Positions 1 to 6,567 of a stretch of 7,699 nt of DNA are shown here, piece after piece (within the stretch, counting starts at the first letter, position 1; each line of letters begins with the position of its first letter). Location of the stretch: NCBI GenBank assembly GCA_001797815.1, contig MGQK01000127.1:8243-15941 (forward strand), read 5' to 3'. A program made the translations under genes and the position numbers. The notes beneath the pieces are model-generated. The model worked only from the letters and a program-made list of their open reading frames with translations. It ran no database searches and was not told where the DNA came from. The stretch is from Deltaproteobacteria bacterium RBG_13_61_14. Lineage in GTDB: Bacteria; RBG-13-61-14.

Positions 1-1
1 A

Positions 2-29
2 GTAGGTAGTAGATAGGGGGAAGAAGGCG
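2..29. repeat. Short heptanucleotide-period array at the window start
   Basis: The first bases split cleanly into 7-nt units (GTAGGTA, GTAGATA, then G-rich degenerate units). The same GTAGGTA word occurs at 6921-6969, so this is a member of the dispersed repeat family of this genome. It lies 60 bases upstream of ndk. No convincing promoter is visible between it and the ndk ribosome binding site. The array may begin before the window. Confidence 0.55.
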
Positions 30-89
30 AGGCGATGCCTTTTCCCTTCCCCGAAACGCGGCGCTGGATCAATCTGGAGGTAGGGAACC

Positions 90-509
90 ATGAAAGAACG
101 GACCTTGACCATTATCAAGCCCGATGCCATGAAGAAGGACGTGGCCGGCGAGATCATCTCCCGCTGGCTCCAGGCCGGCTTCCAGATCAAGGCGATGAAG
201 CTCGTGCGCCTGGACCTGAAAGCGGCCGAGGGCTTTTACGCCGTTCATCAGGAGCGGCCCTTCTTCAAGAGCCTGACCCAATTCATGAGCTCGGGCCCGT
301 GCCTGGTGGCGGTGCTGGAAGGGGAGGACGCGATCCGGCGCAACCGCGAATTGATGGGCGCGACCGATCCGGCCCAGGCCGCGGAAGGCACCCTGCGCCG
401 GCTTTACGGCAGCACCGTGCAGAACAACGCGGTCCACGGCTCGGACGGGCCTGCGACCGCGGCTTTCGAGATCGCCTACTTTTTCAACGCCCTGGAGATC
501 GTAGGCTAG
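90..509 (+). CDS. ndk: Nucleoside diphosphate kinase
   Basis: Ndk moves the gamma-phosphate of ATP onto NDPs through a phospho-histidine, balancing the cytoplasmic NTP and dNTP pools. The 139-aa product is normal length for the compact bacterial form. The whole active site is visible: K10 in IIKPDA, Y50, R86 and T92 around [11 protein letters not shown]103, N113, and catalytic H116 in the NAVHGSD signature. These keep the same mutual spacing as the residues of the well-studied Dictyostelium enzyme. The ATG at 90 is set by a GGAGG at 76-80, nine bases upstream. It is followed by rlmN after 68 bases on the same strand. Nothing is truncated, and the GC-rich codon use matches rlmN. Overlapping frames on both strands are shadows. 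The assignment is secure. Confidence 0.98.
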   Translation: MKERTLTIIKPDAMKKDVAGEIISRWLQAGFQIKAMKLVRLDLKAAEGFYAVHQERPFFKSLTQFMSSGPCLVAVLEGEDAIRRNRELMGATDPAQAAEGTLRRLYGSTVQNNAVHGSDGPATAAFEIAYFFNALEIVG

Positions 510-577
510 CATGTTGACAAATTCGGTATTCCCGCCGTTGGTCCTGCGGAATTCCTTTCACGCATTAATAAAGCCCG

Positions 578-1624
578 ATGACGCCGCTTGAAAATCTGCG
601 CGATTTTTCCCCGGAGGCGGTCGAACTAAAACTCAAGGAGCTCGGCCAGCCCGCCTACCGCGGCCGCCAGGTGCTGGAATGGGCTTATCAAAAATCCGCC
701 GATTCTTTCTCGGTCATGACCGACCTGCCCCGGGAACTGCGCCGGCAACTGGCCGAGCGCTATTCCCTGGCCCTGCCTGAAAAAAAATCCGAGCAACTCT
801 CCTCGGACGGCACCCGCAAATTTCTTTTCGGACTCGAAGACGGCGAGGCCATCGAGACCGTGCTCATCCCCGAACCCGGCCGCCTCACCCTCTGCGTCTC
901 CACCCAGGTCGGCTGCCGCTTCGGCTGCGCCTTCTGCTTGACCGGCGCCCACGGCTTCCGCCGCAACCTCTTCCCCCATGAGATCGTGGGCCAGGTGGTC
1001 GCGGTCAACCGCCTCCTCGGCGAAAGCGCCTCCGCGCGCCAGCTCGTGTTCATGGGCATGGGCGAGCCGCTGGATAATTTCGAGAACACGGTCATCGCCC
1101 TCCAGATCCTCACCCATCGCCGAGGCATGGCCTTCCCGCGGCGGCGGATCACGCTCTCGACCGCGGGGATCGCGCCCATGATCGAGAAGCTGGGCCAGGA
1201 AGTCCCGGTCAATCTCGCCATTTCGCTGAATGCCCCGGACGACCGGCTCCGCTCGCAACTGATGCCGGTCAACAAAAAGTATCCGATCCCGGGGCTGCTC
1301 GCGGCCTGCCGGCGCTACCCGATGCAGCGGCGGCAATGGCTCACCTTTGAATACGTGCTGATCAAAGGCGTGAACGACTCGGAGGAACAGGCGCGGAAGC
1401 TGGCGAAACTGCTTAAGCCGCTCAAGGCCAAGGTGAACCTGATCGCGATGAACCGGCACCCCGGCTCCGAATATCAGCCGCCTTCCGAAGAGGTCGAGCT
1501 TCGGTTTCAGCGGGCCTTGAAAGAGCGCGGCCTCAACGCCTTCCGCCGCCAAAGCCGGGGGTCCGACATCCTGGCGGCCTGCGGCCAGCTCCAGGGCGCG
1601 CTGACCGGAAAGGGCAAGGGATAA
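578..1624 (+). CDS. rlmN: Dual-specificity rRNA/tRNA C2-adenosine methyltransferase RlmN (radical SAM)
   Basis: RlmN methylates C2 of A2503 in 23S rRNA, and of A37 in some tRNAs, using SAM and a [4Fe-4S] cluster. The 348-aa protein has the N-terminal RNA-binding helical part (about 1-90) followed by the radical SAM barrel. The CxxxCxxC cluster is C113, C117 and C120. The two mechanistic cysteines are present: C106 in LCVSTQVGC (methyl carrier relay) and C335 in the C-terminal GSDILAACGQL. GMGEP lies at 160-164. Length and motifs are complete. The ATG at 578 has no clear Shine-Dalgarno sequence, but the N-terminus matches the family. A TTGACA lies at 514-519 in the 68-base gap after ndk, without a good -10 at 17 bases. 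The next gene starts one base after the stop, so the two are probably cotranscribed. Confidence 0.98.
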   Translation: MTPLENLRDFSPEAVELKLKELGQPAYRGRQVLEWAYQKSADSFSVMTDLPRELRRQLAERYSLALPEKKSEQLSSDGTRKFLFGLEDGEAIETVLIPEPGRLTLCVSTQVGCRFGCAFCLTGAHGFRRNLFPHEIVGQVVAVNRLLGESASARQLVFMGMGEPLDNFENTVIALQILTHRRGMAFPRRRITLSTAGIAPMIEKLGQEVPVNLAISLNAPDDRLRSQLMPVNKKYPIPGLLAACRRYPMQRRQWLTFEYVLIKGVNDSEEQARKLAKLLKPLKAKVNLIAMNRHPGSEYQPPSEEVELRFQRALKERGLNAFRRQSRGSDILAACGQLQGALTGKGKG

Positions 1625-1625
1625 C

Positions 1626-2729
1626 ATGACCATGTATTTGGTCTTTGCCGCGATTGTAGTGGCGGTCCTGGTGATTTTCGGGATCCCGGCCATCACCCGC
1701 CAGGTGAAAATCCCCCGCGTCCTGCGCTGGGTGGAGCTGGAAGACGCCGAGCTTACCGAGGCCGCCGTCCATCTCTTCGCGGACACCGATGCCGCGGCCC
1801 AGGAGCTGGGCTTCCGCCCGCTCGAGAATTTCACAGTGCCCGGCCTGGCCCGCGGCAACGAGAACCGGCTTTACCTGAACCCGGAAGAAGCGACCTCCAT
1901 GATCGCCACCGTGCTCGCGGCCGGCAAAGAGCGATCGCGGATGCTGGAATTCAGCACTGGATTCGAGGACGGGGTGGAACTGTGCACCTCCAACGCCCAG
2001 GTGGGCGGGCTTTTCGAGCAACCGGACTGGCACCAGGTCCGGCAACTCCCTGCCCTCACCGACCTGGCGCGCCTGCACCAGGCTCATCGCCGGCGGGTGT
2101 CCGAGCGAATGGCGCAAGGAGCAAGTTCTCGCCCCGTCCCGGAAAACCGGCTCCTGGATGAGATGCTTCGGAGCCAGGCGCGGCAGATCGAATACCAGGT
2201 GGAACAGGGCTTGTTCCGGTTGGATGAGGAAGCCGGCATGTATGTGGCCACGCCCCGGATCGCGCTCCGCGGCATCCTCAACTTCCTCAACCCGCTCGCC
2301 GACAATTTCACCTTCAGCCGCTTCGCCCTCGGCTTCGGCCTGGGTCTGGCCCTGGCCCTGGCCGCGATCCTCCTGGCCCAGCCGCTCGGCTTGCCGGAAT
2401 TCCTCCGCCAGGTATTCCCCAATGCGACCGCCGGCCAAATCACCTTCCTGCTCTATTGCCCCGGCTTTGTCCTGGCCGGGCTGGTGGTCGGCTGGCAGTT
2501 CCGCGAAAAAGGGTTTCTCTGGGGGTTCCTGATCAGCCTGCCCGGGCTGATCCTGCTCCCGGCATCGGTGAGTCAGCCCATTTTTTACTCGATCATCGCC
2601 GCCTGGTCCGGCCAGACCATGAACCGCCTCTGCCAGGCCCGCGAGTCGGGCCTGAGCTCGCCCCAGGCCTTCACCGGCTTGATCGTGCTCGCCGTCCTGG
2701 TGGTCGTCGGCTATTATTATTCGACTTAA
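1626..2729 (+). CDS. Uncharacterised polytopic membrane protein
   Basis: I do not recognise a named family. The 367-aa product has an N-terminal membrane helix (about 3-21), then a soluble domain of about 200 residues. This contains an LEFSTGFEDGVELCTSN stretch (108-123), a pattern I associate with unannotated planctomycete-type membrane proteins. Four hydrophobic segments follow (about 233-251, 273-291, 297-327, 347-365), the last almost at the C-terminus. The start at 1626 is one base after the rlmN stop, with AAGGG at 1616-1620 inside rlmN as ribosome binding site; M3 at 1632 is an alternative. Codon use equals that of rlmN. The final codons (VVVGYYYST) are repeated at 7518-7545, which suggests that an element was inserted at the end of this gene. 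No catalytic motif is evident and function is unknown. Confidence 0.85.
   Translation: MTMYLVFAAIVVAVLVIFGIPAITRQVKIPRVLRWVELEDAELTEAAVHLFADTDAAAQELGFRPLENFTVPGLARGNENRLYLNPEEATSMIATVLAAGKERSRMLEFSTGFEDGVELCTSNAQVGGLFEQPDWHQVRQLPALTDLARLHQAHRRRVSERMAQGASSRPVPENRLLDEMLRSQARQIEYQVEQGLFRLDEEAGMYVATPRIALRGILNFLNPLADNFTFSRFALGFGLGLALALAAILLAQPLGLPEFLRQVFPNATAGQITFLLYCPGFVLAGLVVGWQFREKGFLWGFLISLPGLILLPASVSQPIFYSIIAAWSGQTMNRLCQARESGLSSPQAFTGLIVLAVLVVVGYYYST
2701..2728 (+). repeat. Left copy of a long direct repeat (attachment-site-like), within a gene end
   Basis: The bases 2701-2725 match 7518-7542 at 24 of 25 positions in direct orientation. The next bases still agree in sense (ACT TAA here, ACC TGA there). 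This copy is the live 3' end of the membrane protein gene. The pair brackets the AT-rich insert and all the repeat-rich DNA around it. No integrase gene is present between the copies, so the att reading is an inference. A recombination or duplication event without an integrase is the alternative. Confidence 0.6.
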
Positions 2730-2771
2730 AATCACCCCTCGAAAAGCCGGGGCCTGCTTTCCATCAGGTTA

Positions 2772-2806
2772 AACCTTTAACCGTCAACTGAAACCGGGAA
2801 CCAATT
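2772..2806. repeat. Heptanucleotide-period array (ACC-type)
   Basis: Five successive 7-nt units share an AAC or ACC beginning (AACCTTT, AACCGTC, ACCAATT and others). Overlapping its left edge is a 7-bp inverted repeat, GGTTAAA (2767-2773) and TTTAACC (2776-2782). The final ACCAAT word also ends the array at 2926-2967. Both are followed by a pyrimidine run and a TTGAC promoter element. Confidence 0.5.
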
Positions 2807-2812
2807 TTCCCC

Positions 2813-2842
2813 TTGACATTCCTTCCGCAACCATGCTACAAG
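2813..2842 (+). promoter_or_regulatory. Possible sigma70-type promoter (upstream copy)
   Basis: A perfect TTGACA (2813-2818) is followed after 18 bases by TACAAG (2837-2842), a 4/6 match to the -10 box. No ribosome binding site or gene start follows closely; the next array begins within 15 bases. It may be the relic of a promoter for a lost gene, or a duplicate of the better promoter at 2979-3008. Confidence 0.35.
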
Positions 2843-2854
2843 GTCATCAAGAGT

Positions 2855-2889
2855 GGTCGGTGCCGGTGCCTGGTTCACGGTCCAACAGC
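2855..2889. repeat. Heptanucleotide-period array (CCTGGTT/CACGGTC type)
   Basis: Units GCCGGTG, CCTGGTT and CACGGTC follow each other with an exact 7-base step. The same words occur, in a different order, in the array at 6243-6298, about 3.4 kb away on the other side of the ATPase gene. The two arrays therefore belong to one repeat family. Confidence 0.5.
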
Positions 2890-2925
2890 AACCAAAGCCA
2901 GCCTGGCCCAGGCCAATGCTTTGTT

Positions 2926-2967
2926 ACTTTGCACTTTGCACTAGGAACCAGAAACCAGGAACCAATC
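2926..2967. repeat. Heptanucleotide-period array of six units
   Basis: Six contiguous 7-nt units all begin with AC: ACTTTGC twice, then ACTAGGA, ACCAGAA, ACCAGGA and ACCAATC. The unit sequence drifts along the array while the 7-base step is kept. It is directly followed by a T-rich run and the promoter at 2979-3008. Confidence 0.6.
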
Positions 2968-2978
2968 TTACTTTTTTC

Positions 2979-3022
2979 TTGACTTTCCCCAAGCTCCCGG
3001 CCTAGAATAGCTCCAAAGGAGG
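2979..3022 (+). promoter_or_regulatory. Sigma70-type promoter with downstream Shine-Dalgarno, leading to no convincing gene
   Basis: TTGACT (2979-2984) and TAGAAT (3003-3008) are each 5/6 matches, 18 bases apart. A strong AAAGGAGG follows at 3015-3022. The first ATG (3038) is 15 bases further and opens an 83-codon frame to 3289. That frame runs through a hairpin, a REP-like repeat and a palindrome, so I do not call it a gene. The signals look like the front end of a gene whose body was replaced. The promoter could still feed the ATPase gene, about 440 bases downstream, as there is no terminator between them. Confidence 0.5.
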
Positions 3023-3072
3023 CCGAAGCGCGCGGAGATGAAGACCTCGGAAATCATCCCTCCAATTTGTAG

Positions 3073-3101
3073 CCCATCCCTCCCGTTTCCAGGAGGGTGG
3101 G
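3073..3101. repeat. Strong hairpin
   Basis: CCCTCC (3078-3083) pairs with GGAGGG (3092-3097) around an 8-base loop. The stem continues as CCCA (3073-3076) with TGGG (3098-3101) past a single bulged T. There is no T-run on either strand after it, so it is not an obvious intrinsic terminator. It is probably a small palindromic repeat of the intergenic repeat set. Confidence 0.55.
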
Positions 3102-3111
3102 TCCGTGGCAT

Positions 3112-3162
3112 CCCTCGATTGCACTCGGGACAGGCCCTGACACCATGCCACCTTGACACCAT
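3112..3162. repeat. REP-like intergenic repeat fragment with internal direct repeat
   Basis: The stretch carrying CTCGATTGCACTCGGGACAG resembles a family of GC-rich repeats common between genes of many environmental bacteria (from memory; no search run). It is followed by TGACACCAT twice, 16 bases apart. Overlapping frames read through it, but only as repeat translation. Confidence 0.4.
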
Positions 3163-3185
3163 CCAACTGCACTATAGCCAGAAAT

Positions 3186-3201
3186 GGGAATTGCAATTCC
3201 C
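3186..3201. promoter_or_regulatory. Perfect 16-bp palindrome, candidate operator
   Basis: GGGAATTGCAATTCCC is its own reverse complement with no spacer. It lies 41 bases upstream of a TTGACA element and about 65 bases before the first AT-rich ORF. It sits at the point where base composition drops from GC-rich to AT-rich. A dimeric repressor site for the insert genes is plausible but unproven. No regulator gene is in the window. Confidence 0.4.
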
Positions 3202-3241
3202 GCTCTCATTTTTCTCGGTAAATTATCCAAAACCTGTATTT

Positions 3242-3271
3242 TTGACATCAATTGAAGGAATTAAGTATGGT
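3242..3271 (+). promoter_or_regulatory. Possible promoter of the ATPase gene
   Basis: A perfect TTGACA (3242-3247) precedes TATGGT (3266-3271, 4/6 match) by 18 bases. Transcription would start near 3278, leaving a leader of about 185 bases before the chosen ATPase start. This start would lie inside the small ORF at 3267, so the promoter and that ORF exclude each other unless the ORF is read from an upstream promoter such as 2979-3008. Confidence 0.3.
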
Positions 3272-3383
3272 GTCCCCAGAATTCTGTGAGGAATTTCTGA
3301 AAGTCAATAATATGATAAGTAATAATCTTGGGCAATATATAGATTTAATTGGTGATATTGGGATAGGTAATAATAAGAATTAG
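3267..3383 (+). CDS. Possible 38-aa small protein upstream of the ATPase gene
   Basis: I do not recognise this ORF. It begins with ATG seven bases after a good Shine-Dalgarno core (AAGGA, 3255-3259) and encodes 38 residues, starting MVSPEFCEEFLKVNN and ending in an Asn/Gly-rich tail. It shares the AT-rich composition of the ATPase gene and ends about 80 bases before it on the same strand. It could be a leader peptide, a small partner protein, or the remnant of a longer gene. Neither of the other frames continues open past its TAG. Only the ribosome binding site and spacing support it. Confidence 0.35.
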   Translation: MVSPEFCEEFLKVNNMISNNLGQYIDLIGDIGIGNNKN

Positions 3384-3462
3384 GTAGTATTGCAATCTAG
3401 AACATCACTTCAAAACCCTGCTTCATGAATTGATGAGCGGGGAAAGAAGGGTGGTACTTTCT

Positions 3463-6126
3463 ATGAAAGCGAGCAAAAGTGCCTCAAATGAAAGTGTTGA
3501 GAGTTGGCTATCTAGCAAGCCTTTCTGGGAACAATATGTCTGGAAGCTCAACCTCGAAAAGGACTCGCTAACTGATAAGGATGTTGAAAAATGCTACCAA
3601 TATCTCTGTGAACACCTTGGCCTTATTGATAAACTACCGGATGAAAAACCTGAAATATCATTCAAAAATGTTTTGGCGGCAATCCCAGATACACCTGCTC
3701 CAATTGATAAATTGAGTCTCGTTGAGGTCAAGGATATTTCCGACGTAAACGCTCTATCACCAGACTGCTCCATTAAACTCGGCCCTAATCTTACCTTGGT
3801 ATATGGAGGCACTGGTAGCGGCAAGAGCGGCATTGGCCGCCTTCTATGCAATGCCTGCTTCTCGCGTGGAGAGCGCGATATCCTTCCGAACGTGAGGCAA
3901 TCAACACCAACTGGCTCTGAACCCAAAGCAACATTCGTAATTCGGGACGCTACAGGAGCAGCCAGGGAAATCAATTATAAGTTGGGAGAGAACATTGACG
4001 ACCTCAAACGATTCTCGGTCTTTGATTCGGAAAGCGTTTTGATCCATCTCGACCAGTCAAATCAAGTTCACTTTACTCCGGCGCAGATCCAGATATTCGA
4101 CAAGGTCGCCGACACCATTAACAAGCTTGAGGGAAAGCTTGGCAATGATAAGAATGCCAGAAGAAAGGGCAATCCATTTCAGACAATGTTCCTTGATGGG
4201 GTCGACTCTGAGACTGCGGAATTTTGCAGGGCCATTTCCGCATCAACAAAGGCAGAGGATTTTTTAAAACACGCTAATTTTAATCCCGAAACCGATGATC
4301 TTGCCATAGCCAAGTTGCAGAAGAAGATAGATGAGAAGAAAAGGCTTGATATTCCCAAGAAGAAAGCCCAGCTCGCCGCCGACAGAAAAACCCTAGGGGC
4401 ATTAAAAGCATCCCTCCAAAATGTAATTGATCATTTCACCGATGATGAATCGCAGGAAATTAACCAACTCATCAAGGACATACTTGAGAGAAAGAAGATC
4501 ATTCGAGGTTTAAGCGTCAAGACTTTTGACGATGGAATTTTCAAGACGATCGGGAGTCATGAATGGAAAGCTTTGATAAGCGCGGCAAAAGAGCTATATG
4601 AACGGGAAAAGGCGGCAAATGAAGGCAAGGAACCGGAGCACTGCCTGCTTTGTCATCAGAAACTAACGGGGGAAGCAAAATCGCTTTTCCAGAAATACTG
4701 GGAGTTTCTCGAAAGCAAGGCGGAGAGCGAACTCAGACAGTTGACGCGCCAGCAATCTTCTTTATTGCAGGATTTGCAATCACTCAAGACAACTTATCCA
4801 AAATTCTTGGACACTGATGCAGGAATCAAACAGCTTCATGAAGAAGATTCAAAATACTTGGAGCAATTAAAGTCGGAATTTAATACGCTTGAGGGCATTC
4901 TTGATGAATGGATCACAAACATCGGCCAGCTGAAAGCCGTCTCAAGAAGCGAAGACCCGGAAATTGATCTTGAAAGAATCGAATCTATCATCGCCGCTAA
5001 GAATGAGGAAGAATCCAAGCTTATTGACCCCTCAGAGGAAATCCGCAAACTTACAGCCAAACAAAATGCGCTCAAGCACAAGAAGGAGGCTACTACGGTC
5101 AAAGATGCCGCTTTGGAATACATTGCTTATCTTCAATGGGACTCAAAAGCAGACCAGGTGAATTTTGCCGGCATCAAACAGGCCACGACAAGGAAGCGGA
5201 CTGAAGCTTTCTCAATAGCGGTTGCCAAGAATTACCAAGAAATGTTCAATCAGGAGCTTTCTAAACTCGATTGCGATTTTAATTTGGTAATGAGAACAAG
5301 TGGAGTTTATGGCAGTACAGTCAAAGAATACCGACTCGATTTTGCGCAGAGTTATAGCCCAAGCCAGATATTAAGCGAAGGTGAACAAAACGCTTGTTCA
5401 CTCGCCGATTTTTTAACTGAAGCGCAACTCGATAAAAATAATTGCGGTATCGCTTTTGATGATCCCGTCTCTTCACTCGATCATGAGCGAAAGGATAAAA
5501 TTGCTAAAAGACTGGCTGAAGAGGCTGGCCAGCGTCAAGTCGTGGTCCTCACCCATGATATCGTCTTCATGAGCCAGCTTGTTAGGCATGCTGGTGATAA
5601 TGATATACCGACCATCGCTCATTGGATGAGAACTGTTAGTGGCATTCCCGGATGCATAGAGGAAGAGTCGAGTCCCAAATTATCTACTCTGAAAAAACTT
5701 AAAAACGATTCACAGGAGGCTGTCAGAAATTATGATTCACTTGGTCCCAAAGAACAAGAAATAAAACTTGGCGTCGCCCTAGACTATCTCCGGAGTGCTT
5801 GTGAATCTCTTATTGAAGAATTGCTGTTTGCGAAAACCATTCAAAGATATGACGATCATATAAAGGTTCAGAGTCTTGAAGAAGCCATCTTCGATCAAGA
5901 TTTAGCCCTCAAGATTGTTGATTTGCATGGCAGAATCTCTGAAATGATACTTGCTCATAACCGGAGCGATCTAAAACGAGAGAATCCATTTGATATTAAA
6001 GACCTCAAGACGTTGCGTAATGAATTTAATGAATTAGAACGCGACCTAAATGATGCAAAAAAGAGCGCCCTTATTGAAAGAGCTAAACGCAAAGAAGAAA
6101 AGAAGTCTAAGCAAAAAGGATGGTAA
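3463..6126 (+). CDS. RloC/PrrC-like zinc-hook ABC ATPase, candidate anticodon-nuclease defence protein
   Basis: Positions count from M1 at 3463 (887 aa). An SMC/Rad50-like ATPase is split by a long insert. Walker A is YGGTGSGKS (114-122, K121), followed by an ILPNV block (140-144). Coiled coil flanks a CLLC zinc hook (C394, C397). Then come the ABC signature LSEGEQ (637-642), Walker B FDDP with D-loop SSLD (665-673), and the H-loop THD (H698). The family uses DDP where most ABC ATPases have DE. The roughly 190-residue C-terminal part contains LRSACE (R777, E781) and LAHNRSD (H832). This resembles the Arg-Glu-His set of the PrrC/RloC tRNA anticodon nucleases, but spacing differs from PrrC and catalysis is inferred. 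RloC proteins typically lie in type I restriction loci, and a likely HsdR scar follows. ATG 3463 is preferred for GGTGG at 3450-3454; in-frame TTG 3430 and ATG 3433 lack a ribosome binding site. The gene is markedly AT-rich, suggesting transfer. It is full length. Confidence 0.85.
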   Translation: MKASKSASNESVESWLSSKPFWEQYVWKLNLEKDSLTDKDVEKCYQYLCEHLGLIDKLPDEKPEISFKNVLAAIPDTPAPIDKLSLVEVKDISDVNALSPDCSIKLGPNLTLVYGGTGSGKSGIGRLLCNACFSRGERDILPNVRQSTPTGSEPKATFVIRDATGAAREINYKLGENIDDLKRFSVFDSESVLIHLDQSNQVHFTPAQIQIFDKVADTINKLEGKLGNDKNARRKGNPFQTMFLDGVDSETAEFCRAISASTKAEDFLKHANFNPETDDLAIAKLQKKIDEKKRLDIPKKKAQLAADRKTLGALKASLQNVIDHFTDDESQEINQLIKDILERKKIIRGLSVKTFDDGIFKTIGSHEWKALISAAKELYEREKAANEGKEPEHCLLCHQKLTGEAKSLFQKYWEFLESKAESELRQLTRQQSSLLQDLQSLKTTYPKFLDTDAGIKQLHEEDSKYLEQLKSEFNTLEGILDEWITNIGQLKAVSRSEDPEIDLERIESIIAAKNEEESKLIDPSEEIRKLTAKQNALKHKKEATTVKDAALEYIAYLQWDSKADQVNFAGIKQATTRKRTEAFSIAVAKNYQEMFNQELSKLDCDFNLVMRTSGVYGSTVKEYRLDFAQSYSPSQILSEGEQNACSLADFLTEAQLDKNNCGIAFDDPVSSLDHERKDKIAKRLAEEAGQRQVVVLTHDIVFMSQLVRHAGDNDIPTIAHWMRTVSGIPGCIEEESSPKLSTLKKLKNDSQEAVRNYDSLGPKEQEIKLGVALDYLRSACESLIEELLFAKTIQRYDDHIKVQSLEEAIFDQDLALKIVDLHGRISEMILAHNRSDLKRENPFDIKDLKTLRNEFNELERDLNDAKKSALIERAKRKEEKKSKQKGW

Positions 6127-6142
6127 ATAAACATTAACTAAC

Positions 6143-6247
6143 ATGAAACCAACAGAATCAAAATCAGTCCAACAGCGTATTATCAAGTACGCCATTGAAG
6201 CCGGTTGGGATCGGGATCAGAGCTTCTCTTTACACTTAAGGGAGTGA
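6143..6247 (+). pseudogene. Probable N-terminal remnant of a type I restriction endonuclease subunit R (HsdR)
   Basis: This 34-codon frame starts 16 bases after the ATPase stop. Its N-terminus contains VQQRIIKYAIEAGW, the pattern VQxRILxYAxExGW that I know from the beginning of one large class of HsdR proteins (usually around 1000 residues). The similarity stops at the GWD, and the frame ends with TGA inside the first unit of the heptad array at 6243. No Shine-Dalgarno sequence is visible. An hsdR directly behind an RloC-like gene is a familiar order in type I restriction loci. I infer that the R subunit was deleted and replaced by repeats. The match is short and from memory; an unrelated micro-ORF is the alternative. 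Confidence 0.45.
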
Positions 6248-6298
6248 ACAGTAAGCAGTTCCTGGTTCCTGGTTCACGGTGCCGGGTTCCTGGTTCAT
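6243..6298. repeat. Heptanucleotide-period array of eight units
   Basis: Eight contiguous 7-nt units all begin AGT or GGT: AGTGAAC and AGTAAGC first, then GGTTCCT twice, GGTTCAC, GGTGCCG and GGTTCAT. Its first unit supplies the stop codon of the HsdR-like remnant, so this array marks the right edge of the AT-rich insert. Confidence 0.65.
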
Positions 6299-6317
6299 CT
6301 CAGGCTTTGAACGGGAA

Positions 6318-6482
6318 AATCTGCCCCTCGACAGGCTCGGGGTGGTGAGCGAGGCCGAACCGCGAAATCTGTCCTCGACCCCGCCCTCGACCCTGAGAGG
6401 CTCGGGCCGAAGGGAGCTTGCCGAGGGGCGTAATCTGCCCTTCGACAAGCTCAGGGCGGTGAGGGAATCGAACCGCGGATCC
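6318..6482. repeat. Pair of REP-like repeats
   Basis: Two roughly 50-base copies lie in direct orientation at 6318-6369 and 6432-6482. Both read AATCTGCCC, then TCGACA, GCTC, GGTGAG and GAACCGCG in the same order. The core is a short inverted repeat (CCCTTCGACAAGCTCAGGG in the right copy). Words such as CCCTCGACC and GGCTCGGG recur between them. This core is widespread between genes of environmental bacteria. Open frames across it, on both strands, are repeat translation rather than genes. Confidence 0.55.
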
Positions 6483-6494
6483 TCCTCTTCTTCT

Positions 6495-6557
6495 CTTCAC
6501 CTTGACACCTTCAAGCAGTGAACAGTGCACGGTGCATCAAGAGGCTTTAGGCATTAG
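6495..6557. repeat. Heptanucleotide-period array of nine units
   Basis: Nine consecutive 7-nt steps change gradually in sequence: CTTCACC, TTGACAC and CTTCAAG, then CAGTGAA, CAGTGCA and CGGTGCA, and finally GCTTTAG and GCATTAG. The last words match the array on the far side of the cloverleaf element (from 6757), so that element sits inside a run of these repeats. Confidence 0.6.
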
Positions 6558-6567
6558 GGGCTTAGTG

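Noticed and set aside
35-517. Open frames on both strands over ndk
   Set aside because: They are shadows of a GC-rich gene; ndk has the full active site and a ribosome binding site.
626-2735. Long minus-strand frames opposite rlmN and the membrane gene
   Set aside because: They are antisense shadows caused by high GC at third positions; they have no family resemblance, and the plus-strand genes are clear.
2735-2757. Intrinsic terminator after the membrane gene
   Set aside because: Only CCCC/GGGG pair around a 10-base loop, and no T-run follows.
3038-3289. 83-codon frame behind the promoter and AAAGGAGG
   Set aside because: It reads through a hairpin, a REP-like repeat and a palindrome; the ribosome site is 15 bases away. 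It is kept only as a possible gene-front relic.
6236-6530. Overlapping frames on both strands in the REP-like region
   Set aside because: Residue strings such as PEPVEG are the usual translation of this intergenic repeat, not protein evidence.
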